Assembly (NCBI GenBank): GCA_020975725.1
Contig: QXJR01000030.1
Location: 434,001-498,000, forward strand
DNA length: 64,000 nt
Direction: 5' to 3'
From: Picocystis sp. L7
Lineage: Eukaryota > Chlorophyta > Picocystophyceae > Picocystales > Picocystaceae
The first letter of the stretch is position 1; each line of letters opens with the position of its first letter. Below are positions 11,639 to 20,900 of the stretch, in pieces. Under the pieces are notes generated by a model. It saw only the letters and a program-made list of their open reading frames with translations. It had not been told where the DNA came from and ran no database searches. The position numbers and the translations under genes were made by a program.

Positions 11639-12535
11639 CTATGCATCTATTTTTTCCAACCGCGTCACGATCCCTGCAAACGTGGGCCTCTTCTCCGGGG
11701 CTTGAGACCAACACGCCCGCATCAGCTCGACCACTTCTCCGTGTTTCTTCACCCAATCCTCCGAGATCGGCGGACGCTGGCCGTCCTCGATCAAGCGTTG
11801 CAGCACCCGCGGATCCACGCCCCCGTACGGCACCTTCTGCGTCACCACGGCGTACATTACCATTCCGTACGCGTACACGTCGCTGCTGGTTTCGCGGTGC
11901 GCGGTGGGATCCATGAACAGATCCGGAGCCGCGTAGCAGATCGACAAGCCCGTTGACGCCGGCACGACCGTGTTGGTATAGCTCTGCACGCGCGACACCC
12001 CAAAGTCTGTGATCACCGCGTCCCCTTTCTCGTTCAGCAACACGTTTTCCGGCTTCAGATCCCCGTGCACCACCAACTCGTAGGGGCGTGAGTGCAGGTA
12101 CTCCATTCCTCGGGCAATGTCCATTAGCACCTTCCTCTTCCACGTCCACGGCAATATCTCGTCCCCTTCCAAGGCATGCGCAACCGATCCCCGTCCGTAG
12201 TATTCCATGACCAAGGCAAAGTGTTCCTCCTCGTCTACCAGGCCGTAGAACACCGCGATGTTGGGATGGCGCAACAGACTCATGATGTATGCCTCGTGAT
12301 GCACCACGCGTTTGGAGCGCTCCATCAAGTGTGCCTGCGTAAACTCCTTGACCGCGATCTCGAAACTTCTCCAATGACCTCGATACACCTTTGCGTAACC
12401 GCCCTTGCCGATGACCTCGTTCAGCTTGATATCTTTCCACGCAATTCTCAGGTCCCGGATCTTCTCCTGGATGGTCCATCTCCTTTCCTGCTTGAGTAGA
12501 CTGGCAAGATCCAACCCGTACGTTTGAAACTGTCG
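11639..12535 (-). CDS. TKL-like protein kinase domain
   Basis: Complete protein kinase domain of tyrosine-kinase-like type, about 270 residues. The glycine loop is GKGGYAKVYRG, the ATP-binding lysine lies in IAVKEF, the catalytic loop is HGDLKPENVLL (HGD in place of HRD), the Mg-binding motif is TDFGVS, the APE position reads APDLF, and the C-lobe has SDVYAYGMVMY and PEKRPTF. Catalytic residues are present. This open frame contains no ATG before the kinase core: the first usable methionine lies inside the N-lobe. It continues in the same frame, across one TAG at 12536-12538, from the four-helix-bundle segment upstream, so it is most likely the C-terminal part of that protein. It ends at a TAG (11639-11641), with an in-frame TGA 11 codons further on (11603-11605). 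Function (ligand or immune-type signalling) is inference from the architecture. Confidence 0.88.
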   Translation of the reverse strand, partial: RQFQTYGLDLASLLKQERRWTIQEKIRDLRIAWKDIKLNEVIGKGGYAKVYRGHWRSFEIAVKEFTQAHLMERSKRVVHHEAYIMSLLRHPNIAVFYGLVDEEEHFALVMEYYGRGSVAHALEGDEILPWTWKRKVLMDIARGMEYLHSRPYELVVHGDLKPENVLLNEKGDAVITDFGVSRVQSYTNTVVPASTGLSICYAAPDLFMDPTAHRETSSDVYAYGMVMYAVVTQKVPYGGVDPRVLQRLIEDGQRPPISEDWVKKHGEVVELMRACWSQAPEKRPTFAGIVTRLEKIDA

Positions 12536-13267
12536 CTACAGATCCGCCCGTTGCGATTTGGACATCTTGTCCAAGGAATGTCCGTGCTCGGCCAACGTCT
12601 CAGCCAAATCCTTGAGGTCTTCCTTGGCATCCTCTTGGTCTTCTGCCGACGCTTTGGACGGGTCCAAAGCTTGCTTGGTAATCTGCGTCTGACCCACGGA
12701 TCGTTCGGAAAAGCTGCGCGTTTGCAATTGCAACGCCAAGGTGAGATCGTTGAAGCACTCGGTCAAGCTCTGCGAAATCACCTGGAACTTGGCCCCGTAC
12801 CGTTCCGACTTTGACATGCTGAACACCACCGACAGCACGGATCGGTCCCGTTGGCTCCACCGTTCGATCACATGCTTGGCCTCTTCGAGCACATCCCTCA
12901 GCTGACTCAACACGGGATCCAGCATGGCCACCTGGGTCCGTTGTTGTGGATCGAGAGGTCCGGCCACGTACGCCTGAAGCGCGTTTAAGAGCGGGACCAT
13001 GGCGTTGATGCGCATGGCCAACCGTTTGCACCGGGCGTGGTTGGCCACCGCGCGTCGCGTTATGTTGACCACCAGGGTTGCCAATCCCAAACATACGTAC
13101 AAGACAGCAATGCCGGTTTTGAACGCTGTGGCCTGCGATGCTTGTGCGCTGCTGGCTAATTGCGGGAATGGGGACCTGCTGCGTTCTGTTTGAGAGGCTA
13201 CGTTGGTGCCCGTCAACGACCCTTCGATCAGGTTGGCGGACACGTTCGGCGTGGAGGGCAGAGTCAT
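12536..13267 (-). CDS. MLKL-type N-terminal four-helix-bundle segment
   Basis: A 243-residue stretch with a Ser/Thr/Gln-rich start, a hydrophobic helix (TGIAVLYVCLGLATLVVNI) and then NHARCKRLAMRINAMVPLLN. That last stretch matches the helix of the MLKL/plant-helper N-terminal bundle that reads roughly NxxxCxRLxxRVxxLL. Long amphipathic helices follow to about residue 225, then a Lys/Asp/Glu-rich linker. In animal MLKL and plant relatives this bundle oligomerises and can attack membranes; that role here is inference. It sits in the same reading frame as the ectodomain/TM segment upstream (separated by TAA 13295-13297) and the kinase downstream (separated by TAG 12536-12538). A diverged second copy lies inverted at 15611. 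The ATG at 13267 may not be the real start. Confidence 0.62.
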   Translation of the reverse strand: MTLPSTPNVSANLIEGSLTGTNVASQTERSRSPFPQLASSAQASQATAFKTGIAVLYVCLGLATLVVNITRRAVANHARCKRLAMRINAMVPLLNALQAYVAGPLDPQQRTQVAMLDPVLSQLRDVLEEAKHVIERWSQRDRSVLSVVFSMSKSERYGAKFQVISQSLTECFNDLTLALQLQTRSFSERSVGQTQITKQALDPSKASAEDQEDAKEDLKDLAETLAEHGHSLDKMSKSQRADL

Positions 13268-13294
13268 GTTAGATTGTTTGCACCGACAGAAAAC

Positions 13295-13849
13295 TTACAG
13301 GATGACCAGGATAATGAGCCCTCCGATCGTGCCTACCACAGCTCCAACAATTACTACTGGGCTGACACCATCATCAGCACTGGGGGGGGGCTGCAACGAA
13401 GGCGGACTTGAATTCATTGGAGGGCTTGATGCTATGCAATCGACAGTTTCGAAGGCACAATCAGGGTTTAAACCATCAAAATGGCAAGCAGAGTAGCAAT
13501 TATCGAACAAGTTCACCCAACGATCTGGCGGTTCACCTGTTGGCTGAGAGCATGCATTGTCAAAGTAGGAAGGCAAAACGAAACCATCATCTGTTTCTTC
13601 AAAGCGTATATACAAGTTTGGTTCGCCATCGTTGATGCAAACTCCAATCTTGAACTCAAACAGTTGAGGGCTTTCAGGATTGGAACAGGCTTGGTCTGTA
13701 AAAGATTGTATTTGGCACACCCTCCCAGCTTCAACCCCATGAAGCAGTAGCAAAAAAAGTTTCCAAACAAATGCAACTAGGCATTTAGTAATGTACCACC
13801 ACAAAGTTTTCCCACCGGATTGTAGAACGCTTCTATGCATTCTGTCCAT
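13295..13849 (-). CDS. Secreted Cys-rich ectodomain with one TM helix
   Basis: Extracellular part of a receptor-like protein. From MDRMHRS (13849) a signal peptide ends near FLLLLHGVEAG. A Cys-rich domain of about 105 residues follows, with at least eight cysteines (for example RVCQIQSFTDQAC and CHFDGLNPDCAF), matching no family I can name. A Pro/Ser-rich linker and a membrane helix (VVIVGAVVGTIGGLIILVIL) come next. The frame stops at TAA 13295-13297 right after the helix. That TAA lies within CTGTAAGT, which is also a good 5' splice site, so the gene may splice or read through into the four-helix-bundle segment 28 bp downstream. The identical helix end and CTGTAAGT are found at the paralogous locus (15560-15587). 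An in-frame ATG at 14152 is less likely because it precedes the signal peptide by 100 residues. Confidence 0.66.
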   Translation of the reverse strand: MDRMHRSVLQSGGKTLWWYITKCLVAFVWKLFLLLLHGVEAGRVCQIQSFTDQACSNPESPQLFEFKIGVCINDGEPNLYIRFEETDDGFVLPSYFDNACSQPTGEPPDRWVNLFDNCYSACHFDGLNPDCAFETVDCIASSPPMNSSPPSLQPPPSADDGVSPVVIVGAVVGTIGGLIILVIL

Positions 13850-13980
13850 CGGACGTGACCAACCAACTCCGCAGATCATAATGCGTGTTCGTGCGTCCCA
13901 ACCGCTCCTCGATACTCTATTGTCTACGTGCATCCATGCACCGTCCACGTACGTTCGTCGTCCAACGGTAACGTTCGCGT

Positions 13981-14430
13981 CGAAGGTACCCCCCCTCCAC
14001 GTCTGGGCGGTGCGTGCGAGGGTCGTCCGCGGCACGTCTGACCCTAAGTTGTCCTCTCGAGGGCGGATAGGACCATTGTGTGGCCGTGGTGGTCTTTTGG
14101 TGAGAGTACATGTCCAGAGCTGCCCCAAACGAAGACGAACCCCTGATACCATTTAGGGTCCCCACCCACGGACCGTGTAGATACCCCCTGCTCCTATGCC
14201 ACCCCGACCCTGTCCTTAGTGTCCCTCGGTGGGGTCGAGGGCATCCGAGAGTTTCCGGAATTGGGGGTTCGTCTTCGGTTGGGGCAGCTTTCGACATGTA
14301 CTCTCACCAAAAGACCATCACGGCGACACCATGGTCCTATCCGCCCCCGGGAGGACTACGTAGGGTCAGACGTGGTGCGGACGACCCTGGCACGAAGCGA
14401 CCGGACGTGGAGAGAGGAACGTCCGACGCT
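13981..14430. promoter_or_regulatory. Inverted-repeat bidirectional promoter region
   Basis: Arms at about 13981-14141 and 14263-14430 are inverted copies. Both contain CATGTACTCTCACCAAAAG and AGGGTCAGACGTG in mirror order, about 85% alike by eye. The region lies between two divergently transcribed paralogous receptor loci, so it probably arose when the locus duplicated in inverted orientation and carried its 5' region along. Use as a shared promoter is inference. Confidence 0.6.
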
Positions 14431-14499
14431 AGCGCCAGCCCACGTCCAGCGCGAGAACCGAAGAGAGCGCAAGTCAGCACCAAGGGAAAAGGAGACGCG

Positions 14500-15979
14500 A
14501 TGGCTGCGTGGATGCGAACGATGGATTCCGGACGGGACCGTGCATCTGGACTTACGGGATGGAATCGGACGTGGTGGTCGTGGATCGCTATGGTCGGGGT
14601 CGTCGCAGCGCAAGGGACGTCCTCCACCTTCACGCTGCATCCCAACGGGGTGACGGTGCTGTGCCCAAACGTAGGTTTTTGGAGAAACGGGGACAGTCAA
14701 TGGCGTCGTGTACACCAAGCGCACGAGACTGCAGGTTACCACGACCAACGCGGCCACCACCTGCACGAGCGGGATGTTGAGCATGGTCGACATGTTCGTT
14801 GGTCCCACTAACTTCAACCAGGACATCGGCAGCTGGGACACCAGCCAGGTGACCAACATGGCCGGCATGTTCGAACATGCCACCAACTTCAACCAAGACA
14901 TCAGCAGCTGGGACACCAGCCACGTGACCAACATGGCCGGCATGTTCTTCGAGGCCAGCAGCTTCGACCAACACATCGGCAGTTGGGACACTAGCAGCGT
15001 GACCAGCATGGCCGGCATGTTCCGTCGAGCCACCAGCTTCAACCGAGACATTGGAAACTGGAACACCAGCAGTGTGACCAACATGTTCAGCATGTTCCGG
15101 GGAGCGAGCAGCTTTGACCAGGACATTGGGAGCTGGGACACCAGCGAGGTGACCGACATGGTGGAGACGTTGAATGGTGCCGCCTTCGACTACATGTTCT
15201 ATCAGGCCAGCAGCTTCGGTTAAGACCTCCGTAGTTGGTGTGTGAGTAAAATCACCTCCACACCTGAAAACTTTGCGACGGGTAGTGGAACCCTGCGAAC
15301 CTTGTTTCCAGTCTGGGGGACTTGTCCACCGCCACCGCCAACGCCTCCCCCACCTCCAACGCCAACGCCGCCACCCCCACCAACCCCGGGACCACCTTCA
15401 GCACCACCACCACCAACTGGAGCACCTCCCGCGCAAGAAGGTTCGAACAATCCCGCTCTGGCTTCCCCAAGCTATTCACCCCCTCCTCCCTCAGACGACG
15501 AAGGAAGCGGAACGAATATCGCATTGATCGCTGGTGCGGTTTCAAGGACGATTGGAGGGCTCATTATCCTCGTCATCCTGTAAGTTTTCTGTCGGTGCAA
15601 ACAAGCAAACATGACTGTGACCTCGAGGACAAACGTGTCCGCCAACCTGATCGAAGGGTCGTTAACGAGCACCAACGTAGCCTCTCAAACAGAATGCAGC
15701 AGGTCCCAATTCCCGCAGTTAGCCAGCATCGCACAAGCATCGCAGGCCACGGCGTTCGAAACCGGCATTGCTCACTTGGACGTGTGTTTGGGATTGGCTA
15801 CCCTAGTGGTCAACATGACGCGACGCGTGGTGGCCAACCACGCCCGATGCGACCGCTTGGCTATGCGCATCAACGCTATTGCAGACCGCCAACCCTTCGG
15901 TTTAGGTCGAGGCCTTTTGCGATTGCGATTTCGGAAGGTTTCGCGCATGCGCGAGGAAACATTAGGGATTAGGGTATGA
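14500..15979 (+). pseudogene. DUF285/BspA-repeat receptor locus, decayed paralogue
   Basis: From ATG 14500 a signal peptide (TWWSWIAMVGVVAAQG) leads to TFTLHPNGVTVLCPN, the usual opening of DUF285 (BspA-like) surface proteins. The frame shifts by one base near 14663-14670 and resumes as [15 protein letters not shown]. Five 25-residue repeats of the type [20 protein letters not shown] follow, then a final partial one where TAA (15221-15223) stands at the Gln of the repeat. After it come a WCVS capping motif, a poly-Pro stalk (15325-15500) and the same TM helix end as the divergent gene (GGLIILVIL). TAA at 15581-15583, then a four-helix-bundle segment (VANHARCDRLAMRINA) that loses similarity to the other copy near 15880; no kinase follows. 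Frame shift and missing kinase make this a decayed paralogue. The frame after the shift ends in TGA at 15977. Confidence 0.68.
14811..15195 (+). repeat. Five 75-bp DUF285 coding repeats
   Basis: Tandem 75-bp units coding the 25-residue DUF285 repeat. Consecutive units differ mainly at the solvent-exposed positions after DTS and MF, as in other BspA-type solenoids. Confidence 0.85.
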
Positions 15980-16185
15980 ACCGTATCGACCTTCCAAACT
16001 CGGTACGGTGTAGAAAGCGGAATCCCGATCCTACGATAAGGGATTCTCTCCTCTCGCCCGGTCGAAAAAAACCGCGGTCCCCTCAACACACGGTCCCTAG
16101 TCGATAGGAATGGGAAGGAATCCCGATCGGTTGGGGCGCCTCGGCGGGGCGTGGCGTTGGAATCACCGGGGAGACCCGTTCGATC
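15980..16185. other. Short gap before element E, nothing recognised
   Basis: Non-repetitive sequence between the decayed receptor locus and the LTR of element E. No gene or motif seen. Confidence 0.4.
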
Positions 16186-17757
16186 TGTTGCGCGAGGCAG
16201 GCCTGGACCTCCTGTGAAGCCATGCCCTCCTAGTTAACTACCGGGGGCCTTATGCGACCCTGGTCTATAGGATCGAGACCCTGGATGGACTAGGGACAAC
16301 TGTGTCCCCCACTACCCCACTACGGCTGGCTCGATGGGTATCGTATTGAAGGAGGGTCGCCCCGGGTCAGGACGAGGCCCTGAAAGGGATACTGGGGAGT
16401 TCGACTGGGACAGACCGACCGAATGACTCGACCCCGCCCCTGCCTCTCCTTCGAGAAGGTAGGGCTGGGGGGCAAGAACGGTGAAGATGCAACTGCCAGC
16501 TCACGTCCGCCCCGGGGCGAGCCCAATGGACGGTCAGATGTAACTTTAGGGAGCACGTGGACTGCCGCACCGCCCCACTTGCTCCGATTTCCAACCGCCA
16601 GTAAGAGGCGGTGAGAGAGGAAGAGAGGTAGACATAGTAGTCCCTCTTTGCTTTGTAACACACTTATCAACTTGCTCAACGAGGTGACGTCCACAGTGCT
16701 CCACCAGCAGAGAACGCGCACCATCAGCACGCCGGAGGAGGCGTGGAAGAGGTCGTGAGCAAGCCCTCCCTCCGAAAGAAGGGGAGCGGCAAGAGCGTTG
16801 GCTATCCGCGAGAGGACCCAACGAGAAGGAAGAGCTCCTTCCCTCCACGTGGAGAGCCGAGGGTCCCAACTGCCCACTGTGTGTCCAACGTCCTCCACGG
16901 ACGCTTTGTAACACTGTCGAAGCTCAAGCATTTGAGAACCTCCTTTCCACTGGACCATGGAAGAAAGCGACCACACCACCCGTATGGGAACTCTTCGGAG
17001 AGAGCTAGAGCAAGAAAGAGTGGAGAGGACCACACTTGAGACCAAGATTGCAGAGCTCCAGCAAGTAATTGAGGAGCTTCAACTTATCAACACCAAACAA
17101 AATGGCGAAGGAGATGCTTCCGAAGACGAGTCCCCACCAAGTTCAGAATACTTGGGAACGGGAACGGGAAACGGAAAGCCATCAGACCATGAAGGCCTCC
17201 CTCACCTCATCAGCCTCTATGGGAGTGCTTTGCATGATTCAAAGAACATACAAAAAGTATCCCTTGAGAAGCCGGAGAAGTTCTCGGGCACCGAGCTTGA
17301 TGACAGCCCGTACGCGCTCACGTATTGGTATCGTGACGTACTATGTTGGTGCCAGGCCTACGCGTTCAACCGTCCAAAGGAACAGCTTGTATTGGCCATC
17401 AATCAAGCGCTCAGCGGCACGGCAAAGGCCATGGTACAACACTTAATAATGAGGGAACCTGCAACCCTCGATTCTGTTGAAGACTTGTACAATTACCTCA
17501 AGAGAACCTTCCAAAATCAGGACCCAGGCCCAGAAGCATGGCGCGAGTTTCACACGGCTCGCATGAAGCGAACGGAGAATATACTACAATTCCTCAACAC
17601 GCTGGTACAATTGAGCTTTGTGGTCAACGCTAGCTCCTCACCTGTTTGCCGTAACCTCACAGAATATGACATTTCTGCCCGGTTGCAGCATGGCCTGCCA
17701 GGCCACTTACAACGAGCGCTTTACAAGCACCTGGATCACCTTATTGAAGTGGGTAAG
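16186..17757 (+). mobile_element. Gypsy element E, 5' LTR and gag fossil
   Basis: Ty3/gypsy copy of the same family as C and D; only its 5' end is seen. LTR 16186-16913 (728 bp, TGTTGC to GTAACA) matches the inverted C LTR, for example TGTGTGTCCAACGTCC next to its inner end and GAAGCCATGCC next to its outer end. After the LTR comes the same leader as in C (CTGTCGAAGCT). Gag begins MEESDHTTRMGTLRREL at 16957 and is about 65-70% identical to C gag by eye, with the LEKPEKFSGTELDDSPYALT block. Element B begins at 17758. Older than C; broken. Confidence 0.85.
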
Positions 17758-17979
17758 TGTTAGGAACCTGGGTTCCCCCTTCATTCCTCACCCATTGAAC
17801 CCCTTCAATGGATGGTTAACCCTCGGTGGGGAGGAGTACTTAACTCCCCCCCCACACACCTTGTAATCAAGTTGATCTTGACCTCGAAGGTGGAGCCGTC
17901 TCCCAAGCGCCTCCTCAACCTCCGAGGCAACTTCCTCCGTACCGACGGAGTTCAAGAGCAAGGAGCTTCCCTCCTAACA
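17758..17979 (+). repeat. Element B 5' LTR
   Basis: 222 bp with inverted termini TGTTAG and CTAACA, homologous along its length to 24913-25131. Confidence 0.88.
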
Positions 17980-20900
17980 GTAAAAAGGACTTCTACGCAC
18001 GGTGAGAGAACCCACTCGTGTGCATTAAGCTTTGTGGACGCGCCCGTGGTTGTTGCGTCACGTCCGGTCACCTAGGGTTTCGTGGAAATTTCATTGGGGC
18101 ATAACTTTGCCGCTACTGGCTCAAATTGAACGTTTGAGGTGTCGTTCGAAAGTGCGTCGTAAGACGCGTCGAATGACACAAAGAGCGGGTTCTGGAACGC
18201 TCTGTGTCGAAAGGTAGAATTTGACTGGTAGAAAAAAAAGAGAGAATGACAAGGATGGAAGAATTGAAAGAAGAGTTGGAGGCATTGAAAGTGCAACTCA
18301 TCCAACAAGGTGAAGAGTTGGAGAAGTTAAGAAGTAATCCATCTTCTTCCGTTCAACATGGAACTTCCACTCAAGCCATTACGATGCCGTCCATCCCTCG
18401 TGGACCCATGGAGACGATCGTGCGGCCCAAGGGCTTTTCCTTCCATAACATGGGGGAAGACGCGTTGTCCGAGGCTTTTGAGGCTTGGTGGGGTAGTGTT
18501 ACAAGGTGGTTTGGAAGGCGCAAGGCCCGCCAACCGGATTTGGAGGAATCGGAGTGCGTGGTGGACCTCCTTGACATGATCCAAGGACCCAAGTGCGCCG
18601 TCCTCGATTCTCTTTATGAGAAGGGGACACTTCCCCTAGATTTGGGAGCATTCAAAACATTGTTGGTTCAGCTTCACCGTATCCGTCCTTCATCCGAGGC
18701 CGCATACAAAGAATTCGAGAGGGCTTACCAAAAGCGGGACATGACGGTCCGCCATTACCTATTACACCTTGAGGAGTTACAAAGGAAGGTGAATTTGGGA
18801 GATGGTTAACTCATTCCCCATGTGAGTGAGGAAATGGTGTTATTGAAGTTGCGCGGTAGCGTATGGATTGGAATCCGTGACCAACTTCGTGCGAAGTTGG
18901 AGGTGGACAAGCTCGGTGGAAATGAGCGGCCGTTGGAAACAACGGAGGAGTGGTTGGAGCTTTTGGAGTATTGTGAGGGGCGCTACGCGCGCGAAAAGGA
19001 AGCGCGGGAACGCGACGATCAGCGTCAATTGCGTAAAGCGAAAGCCGTCCCCCAGAAAATGGAGCGACCTTCGATGGTAGCGGCTGTGCCGGCGTTGTCG
19101 CACCGTCTCACGGACGAACAAGAAAAGTTCCAGGATGAATGGAAAGGAAAAAAACCAACGCCAAAGGCGATCGAGCGGTGTAAGCAGTTGGGATTGTGCC
19201 TTATCTTCCGTTGCTTAAGCCCCGATCATGTTGCGAACAACTGTCCCAACAAGGGAAAGAGTTCAGAAACGGGAAACGGCCAGGCCCCCGGCAACGGGAT
19301 ACCCCGGCGGGCATAGAAACAGATTCCCCTTTGAGCAAGTGTGAGGGCAAGGATCCTGTTCCTGCCTCCACCATCCAGGTGAGTCCTGCTGGGTCTCACT
19401 TCTTTGAGGAAACTGGAAATTGGGCTGAAGATATACCCCTTAATGCAGCCGTGCATGGCGCACGTTCCGATGAAACAGTTTCAGATATCAGTAATTACCA
19501 CGTGGACTATGCGAGGGAGCGGTCCGCGTTTGAGTTGAGTGATTTGACAATTGGGGCTGGGGAGAACCCACCAGCATCCTCCTGTCCACGGATTGTGGTG
19601 AAGTTGGCACAATCTGGAGGGTTGGCCTTTATCAGGCCTTCCTATGTTGAAGGTATAGAGTTGAGAACATTGTGGGACACCGGTGCAGGGTGCTCCTATA
19701 TTCACAGAGAATTCAGTGCTTTAGGTACCATTGCCAGCAAAGCGCACTTTGTGCGAAGCGTGTTCGCCAACGGCCAGGCGCACACGTCCAACGAACTTTT
19801 GCAGATTTCGGTTTCTCTTGGTCCGTTTGATCTGCCGTTGGAAAAACAGATCAAGGTAAAGATAAAAGTAATACCTATGGATCTACCAAAGAACTTTGAT
19901 ATGATCCTGGGTTGTGATGTTATGAAACAACTTTTGGCTTCGCTGGACATCGAGCGAAACACCGTTCAGTTGAGACATCGCGGACGGATCGTAACCCTGG
20001 TCATGGACAAACACAAGACAGTAGAGACGACCTCCGTCAACGGCCTGGCTTCAGTAAGCGTGGCGACTGCAGAGCTAAGTGCTCAGCACCCAACTTCTTT
20101 CAGCACCTTGGAAGAGGAGTTCGGGCCATTCAGTACCACCCTGTTTGTTTCAGCAACGGCAGGGCTGGCATCACTCAATTATGAGGATCCTGTTGAGGCT
20201 TTAGGACAAAACTGGACAGAACTGCCTGGACCGATACTCTGCGTTCCGCCGTTAAGACTACTGCCCCAGGTTACGCAGAAATTACGAGCTTCGACACCTA
20301 TGGACCTGGTCCTGTTGACACCGTATCTACCCCGCAGTCCATGGTTCAGGGAACTACAGCCCCTGGTGCAAAAGGCTAGGGTGGTTCCATCAGCAGACAG
20401 GGCTTATATTCAACAGATAGAAACTTATGGACACAATACCCCTGCCTGTGAAATGGAAGCTTTGCAGATCAATCGCAACAGCACTGCAGAGGTAACGACG
20501 CTAGGAGCGATCCAGGTGAACCGTCCAACAGTCACGCGGGAGGTCGTCGAGGGACTACAACTGCCCGAGTCGCTGGACACAATACAGCAGCAGCAATTAA
20601 GACACCTGCTGCTCAAATATTTGCACCTCATGCAACCACCAAGTGACGATGAACCACCGCCACCGCCATCGGAATTCGACCATCGTATCGTCCTCACGGA
20701 GGGAGGGTCACAGCGAGTACAAACCCGACCGATACGCTTGGCCGCTGACCAAACTATTGAGTTACAGAAGCGATTTGAACATCGATGCAAGCGTGGGATT
20801 ATGCAACGGGCGGCCAGCGACAGCGAGACCTGCAGATCTGCAGTTTTCATGGTGAAGCGTAAGGATGGACCTGATCGTGACGTCGTGGACTTTCGAGCGT

